Made by a program: the position numbers and the translations under genes
Shown here: one piece after another, positions 6,128-9,449 of the stretch
Layout: each line of letters opens with the position of its first letter
Position numbering within the stretch: the first letter of the stretch is position 1
Notes under the pieces: generated by a model
What the model saw: only the letters and a program-made list of their open reading frames with translations
The model's database searches: none
What the model was told of the DNA's origin: nothing
From: Tannerellaceae bacterium
GTDB lineage: Bacteria > Bacteroidota > Bacteroidia > Bacteroidales > Tannerellaceae
Assembly (NCBI GenBank): GCA_031284275.1
Contig: JAITAD010000018.1
Coordinates: forward strand, 1 to 9,449
DNA length: 9,449 nucleotides
Reading direction: 5' to 3'

Positions 6128-7443
6128 TCGAAAAAAGGAACGTCTGTGCTTTCTGTGGACGGCATACTGACGATGAAGGGGTAGCGATGCTTATCGACGG
6201 AGCGACCGCCGCCATCTGTAATATCTGTATTGAACACGCTGCCGCCATCTTGCAGGATGAAGGGTTGTTTCCTATCGGTATGGTAGAAAGTGCAGATGCG
6301 ACCGGTACAAATCCGGCTGCGGAGGTAAAGGTGCAGCAAGGTACAGTTACCGCAGGGAACGTTTTTCCGGATCAGGGCAGAAGCAATATTCCCAAGCCCG
6401 ACGATATCAAGGTTACCCTTGACGACTATGTCATAGGTCAGGACAATGCCAAACGTCGCCTCGCCGTCGCCGTCTACAACCACTATAAACGCATCTTGCA
6501 AGAGGTCACCGATGACGTCGAGATAGAAAAATCCAATATCATCATGGTCGGCCCCACGGGGACGGGGAAGACGCTCCTCGCCCGTACCATCGCCCGTATC
6601 CTGAACGTCCCCTTTACCATTGTCGATGCTACCGTCCTCACCGAAGCAGGATATGTGGGCGAAGATATCGAAAGTTTGCTCACCCGTCTGCTGCAAGCCG
6701 CCGATTACGACATCAAAGCCGCCGAACGCGGTATCGTCTTCATTGACGAGATTGACAAGATAGCCCGCAAAGGCGACAACCCTTCCATCACCCGCGACGT
6801 CAGCGGCGAAGGCGTTCAGCAAGGACTGCTCAAACTCCTCGAAGGCGCTGTCGTGAACGTTCCGCCACAGGGTGGCCGCAAGCACCCTGACCAGAAGATG
6901 ATACAGGTGAACACCCGCAATATCCTCTTCATCTGCGGAGGAGCTTTTGACGGCATCGAACGGAAGATAGCCCGCCGCCTTAACACCCGTGTTATCGGTT
7001 ATACGGCGCAACGTACCGCCCTGACTTTCGACCGTGACAACCTCCTCCAATACATTTCTCCCCTTGACCTGAAAGCTTTTGGCCTCATCCCCGAAATCAT
7101 CGGCCGTCTCCCTGTCCTCACCTATCTCACTCCCCTCGACCGTGACGCCCTTCGTCGGATCCTCACCGAACCTCGCAATGCCATAGCCAAACAGTACGTC
7201 AAACTTTTTGCCATGGACGGCATCAGTCTCAGCTTCGATGAAGCTGTCTATGAATATATTGTCGATAAAGCCTTGGAATTCCACCTCGGCGCCCGCGGCC
7301 TCCGATCTATCGTCGAAGCTATCATGATAGACGCTATGTACACCATGCCTTCCTCTCGGGAAACGACGCTTCACGTCACACTCGAATACGCAAAGGAAAA
7401 ACTGGAACGTTCGGAAGAAATGAGATACCTGAAATCTGCCTGA
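6124..7443 (+). CDS. clpX: ATP-dependent Clp protease ATP-binding subunit ClpX
   Basis: A 439-residue AAA+ unfoldase that forms a hexamer, recognises tagged substrates and translocates them into ClpP. The N-terminal zinc-binding domain has Cys8, Cys11, Cys32 and Cys35, followed by a low-complexity linker (about 50-90). The AAA+ module carries Walker A GPTGTGKT (143-150), the pore-1 loop GYVGE (176-180), Walker B IVFIDEID (204-211), the RKH pore loop (252-254), an arginine finger in [11 protein letters not shown] (Arg328) and sensor 2 in GARGLRSI (Arg391). The ClpP-docking loop reads VIGYTAQ (IGY, 291-293), where E. coli has IGF; Tyr is a conservative change and probably normal for this clade. 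The length is slightly above the ~420 of enterobacterial ClpX. The ATGA overlap with clpP ensures coupled production of the two partners. Confidence 0.97.
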   Translation: MIEKRNVCAFCGRHTDDEGVAMLIDGATAAICNICIEHAAAILQDEGLFPIGMVESADATGTNPAAEVKVQQGTVTAGNVFPDQGRSNIPKPDDIKVTLDDYVIGQDNAKRRLAVAVYNHYKRILQEVTDDVEIEKSNIIMVGPTGTGKTLLARTIARILNVPFTIVDATVLTEAGYVGEDIESLLTRLLQAADYDIKAAERGIVFIDEIDKIARKGDNPSITRDVSGEGVQQGLLKLLEGAVVNVPPQGGRKHPDQKMIQVNTRNILFICGGAFDGIERKIARRLNTRVIGYTAQRTALTFDRDNLLQYISPLDLKAFGLIPEIIGRLPVLTYLTPLDRDALRRILTEPRNAIAKQYVKLFAMDGISLSFDEAVYEYIVDKALEFHLGARGLRSIVEAIMIDAMYTMPSSRETTLHVTLEYAKEKLERSEEMRYLKSA

Positions 7444-7461
7444 GACTTTACACACCCATTT

Positions 7462-9449
7462 ATGGCCGCAAGAGATATTCTTTCCGAAAAACTGAAACAG
7501 CAGTTCGGTTTTGATGCCTTCAAGGGAAACCAGCGGGCTATCATGGAGAACTTGTTGGCCGGAAAAGACACATTCGTACTCATGCCCACCGGCGGAGGGA
7601 AATCCCTCTGCTATCAGCTTCCCTCCCTGCTGCTCGACGGAACGGCTATCGTGATATCCCCGCTCATCGCTCTGATGAAAAATCAGGTAGATGCCATGCG
7701 CAATTTCAGTGAGGAAGACGGCATCGCCCATTTTATCAACTCGTCGCTCGGCAAGAACGCCGTCGAGCAGGTCAGGGAAGACATCCTCTCGGGGCGGACC
7801 AAACTCCTTTACGTCGCCCCCGAATCCCTTACCAAAGAGGAGAACATTGACTTCCTTCGCCAAGCTACGATATCTTTTTATGCCATCGACGAGGCGCATT
7901 GCATCTCTGAATGGGGACATGACTTCCGACCGGAATATCGTCGCCTCCGCCCGATTATCAACGAGATAGGCTCCCGTCCCATCATCGCTCTCACCGCCAC
8001 GGCTACCCCCAAGGTGCAGCACGATATCCAGAAGAACCTCGCCATGGTGGACGCTACCGTCTTCAAATCTTCTTTCAATCGCCCCAACCTCTATTACGAA
8101 GTACGTCCCAAGAACGCCAACATAGACCGCGACGTTATCAAATACATCCGTGCACACGAGGGGAAATCGGGTATCATCTACTGCCTCAGTCGCCGCAGGG
8201 TGGAGGAACTTTCCACCATCCTCGTTGCCAATAACATCAAAGCCCTGCCTTACCACGCCGGCATGGATTCCCAGCAACGTTCCGCCAATCAGGACGCCTT
8301 TCTTATGGAAAAGGCCGACGTTATCGTCGCCACCATCGCTTTTGGTATGGGAATCGACAAACCGGACGTCCGTTATGTCATCCACTACGATATGCCTAAA
8401 AGTCTGGAAGGCTATTATCAGGAGACCGGACGTGCCGGACGCGATGGCGGGGAAGGCCTTTGCATCGCTTTCTACTCCCACAAAGACCTCCAGAAATTGG
8501 AGAAGTTCATGCAAGGCAAGCCCGTTGCCGAGCAGGAGATAGGTCGGCAACTGCTGCTCGAAACGACGGCTTACGCCGAGACATCCGTCTGCCGCCGTAA
8601 AGTCCTCCTCCACTACTTCGGCGAAGTCTATAACGACGAATCCTGCGATAATTGCGACAATTGCCGTAACCCCAAAAAGCAGGTCGAAGCACGTGAATAC
8701 CTCGTCACTGTGCTTGAAATCATCGGTCTTCTCCACGAACAGTTCAAAACGGAATATATCGTAGACCTCCTCCTTGGCAACAAGACCTCGGAGATACAAT
8801 CCTATAAACACGAAGAACTCGAAGTTTTCGGTTCGGGGAAAGAGGAAGGGGAAAAGACGTGGAGTGCTGTCATCCGTCAGGCCATCATCGCCGGTTATAT
8901 CTCCAAAGAGATTGAGAACTACGGTATCCTCCGTATCACTGATAAAGGACGTGATTTTCTCATCCTTCCCGACTCGTTCAAAATAACGGAAGACAACGAA
9001 TTTGACAGCGACGCCGATGATATTCCTGTGCAAGGCGGTGCAGCTTGTGCCGTTGATCCGGCTCTCTACTCCATGATGAAAGACCTGCGCAAACGTATCT
9101 CCAAGCGTATGGATATTCCGCCTTTCGTCATCTTTCAGGACCCTTCTCTCGAAGCGATGGCCACCACCTATCCCATTTCCATCGAGGAACTTCAGAACAT
9201 CCCCGGTGTCGGCGCCGGTAAAGCCAAACGTTACGGCGCCGAATTCGTCGAACTCATCAAACGCCATGTCGCCGAAAATGAGATAGAGCGCCCGGAGGAT
9301 CTCCGTGTCCGAACGGTTGCAAATAAATCTAAAGTTAAGGTCTCTATCATCCAGCGCATCGACCGGAAGATAGCCCTTGACGCCATCGCCCTCACCAGTG
9401 GCTTGGAGTTCTCCGAACTCCTCGACGAGATAGAAGCCATCGTCTATTC
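7462..9449 (+). CDS. recQ: ATP-dependent DNA helicase RecQ (partial, 3' end outside window)
   Basis: The frame is open from ATG 7462 to the window edge (662 complete codons) with no stop. RecQ unwinds DNA 3' to 5' in recombination and fork repair. Visible motifs are Walker A TGGGKS (43-48, Lys47), DEAH (143-146), the aromatic-rich loop AHCISEWGHDFR (145-156) that couples ATP hydrolysis to unwinding, and motif VI QETGRAGRDG (320-329). The zinc site is Cys377, Cys395, Cys398 and Cys401, with the same pattern as E. coli RecQ. A winged-helix RQC region follows (about 410-510), then an HRDC domain (about 536-603) containing IPGVGAGKAKRYG. The last ~55 residues begin a further C-terminal helical region seen in Bacteroidales RecQ. 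Full-length proteins of this type have roughly 725 residues, so about 60-70 are missing. The gene starts 18 bp after clpX with no terminator between, so it is likely in the same operon. Confidence 0.95.
   Translation, partial: MAARDILSEKLKQQFGFDAFKGNQRAIMENLLAGKDTFVLMPTGGGKSLCYQLPSLLLDGTAIVISPLIALMKNQVDAMRNFSEEDGIAHFINSSLGKNAVEQVREDILSGRTKLLYVAPESLTKEENIDFLRQATISFYAIDEAHCISEWGHDFRPEYRRLRPIINEIGSRPIIALTATATPKVQHDIQKNLAMVDATVFKSSFNRPNLYYEVRPKNANIDRDVIKYIRAHEGKSGIIYCLSRRRVEELSTILVANNIKALPYHAGMDSQQRSANQDAFLMEKADVIVATIAFGMGIDKPDVRYVIHYDMPKSLEGYYQETGRAGRDGGEGLCIAFYSHKDLQKLEKFMQGKPVAEQEIGRQLLLETTAYAETSVCRRKVLLHYFGEVYNDESCDNCDNCRNPKKQVEAREYLVTVLEIIGLLHEQFKTEYIVDLLLGNKTSEIQSYKHEELEVFGSGKEEGEKTWSAVIRQAIIAGYISKEIENYGILRITDKGRDFLILPDSFKITEDNEFDSDADDIPVQGGAACAVDPALYSMMKDLRKRISKRMDIPPFVIFQDPSLEAMATTYPISIEELQNIPGVGAGKAKRYGAEFVELIKRHVAENEIERPEDLRVRTVANKSKVKVSIIQRIDRKIALDAIALTSGLEFSELLDEIEAIVY

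Noticed and set aside
6010..9267. Very long - strand open frame (1085 codons) as a possible protein
   Set aside because: It is in codon register with clpX and recQ, which have full sets of catalytic motifs. Its translation is low-complexity reverse complement of common codons, with no domain or signal. It stays open because TTA, CTA and TCA are avoided.

Overview
The window looks like a chromosomal segment of a member of the Bacteroidales (Bacteroidota). Three things point there. The promoter-like sites fit the Bacteroides TTG-N19-21-TAnnTTTG pattern. The gene starts lack usable Shine-Dalgarno sequences. A TonB-dependent receptor is paired with a DUF4374-type lipoprotein, a combination characteristic of this group. 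The ClpP, ClpX and RecQ proteins also read as Bacteroidales versions. The genus cannot be fixed from the sequence alone. Codon use is similar across all genes (ATC, CTC, ACC and GCC are preferred; TTA, CTA and TCA are avoided), so there is no sign of recent transfer.

Layout. (1) Positions 1-284 form a gene-free leader with two hairpin-forming palindromes (41-65 and 75-89). These are followed by two copies of an inverted repeat, TACCTA-N4-TAGGTATT (162-181 and 197-214), set 33 bp apart. The second copy abuts the -33 element of a near-consensus Bacteroides promoter (213-243). (2) Positions 285-3704 hold a two-gene operon on the + strand: an outer-membrane TonB-dependent receptor and a DUF4374 lipoprotein. 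It resembles xusA-xusB of the Bacteroides XusABC xenosiderophore system but has no xusC-like PepSY gene beside it. A rho-independent terminator follows (3779-3812). (3) Positions 3832-5277 hold, on the - strand and convergent with the operon, an APC-superfamily amino-acid permease of the cationic amino acid transporter type. (4) Positions 5278-5446 are a short divergent intergenic region with a promoter-like element for each side. (5) Positions 5447-9449 hold clpP, clpX (overlapping by ATGA) and recQ (18 bp later) on the + strand. recQ runs off the right edge.

Function. The left operon probably captures a ferric siderophore or related iron chelate. The surface lipoprotein would bind the ligand and hand it to the TonB-powered barrel, and the palindromic sites are good candidates for the operator that controls it. 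The permease imports amino acids. ClpX unfolds substrates and ClpP degrades them, and RecQ is a 3'-5' DNA repair helicase that appears co-transcribed with the protease genes. The least explained and most interesting signal is the duplicated operator-like palindrome upstream of the receptor. I see no CRISPR array, mobile element, tRNA or rRNA, and no clear new multi-gene system.
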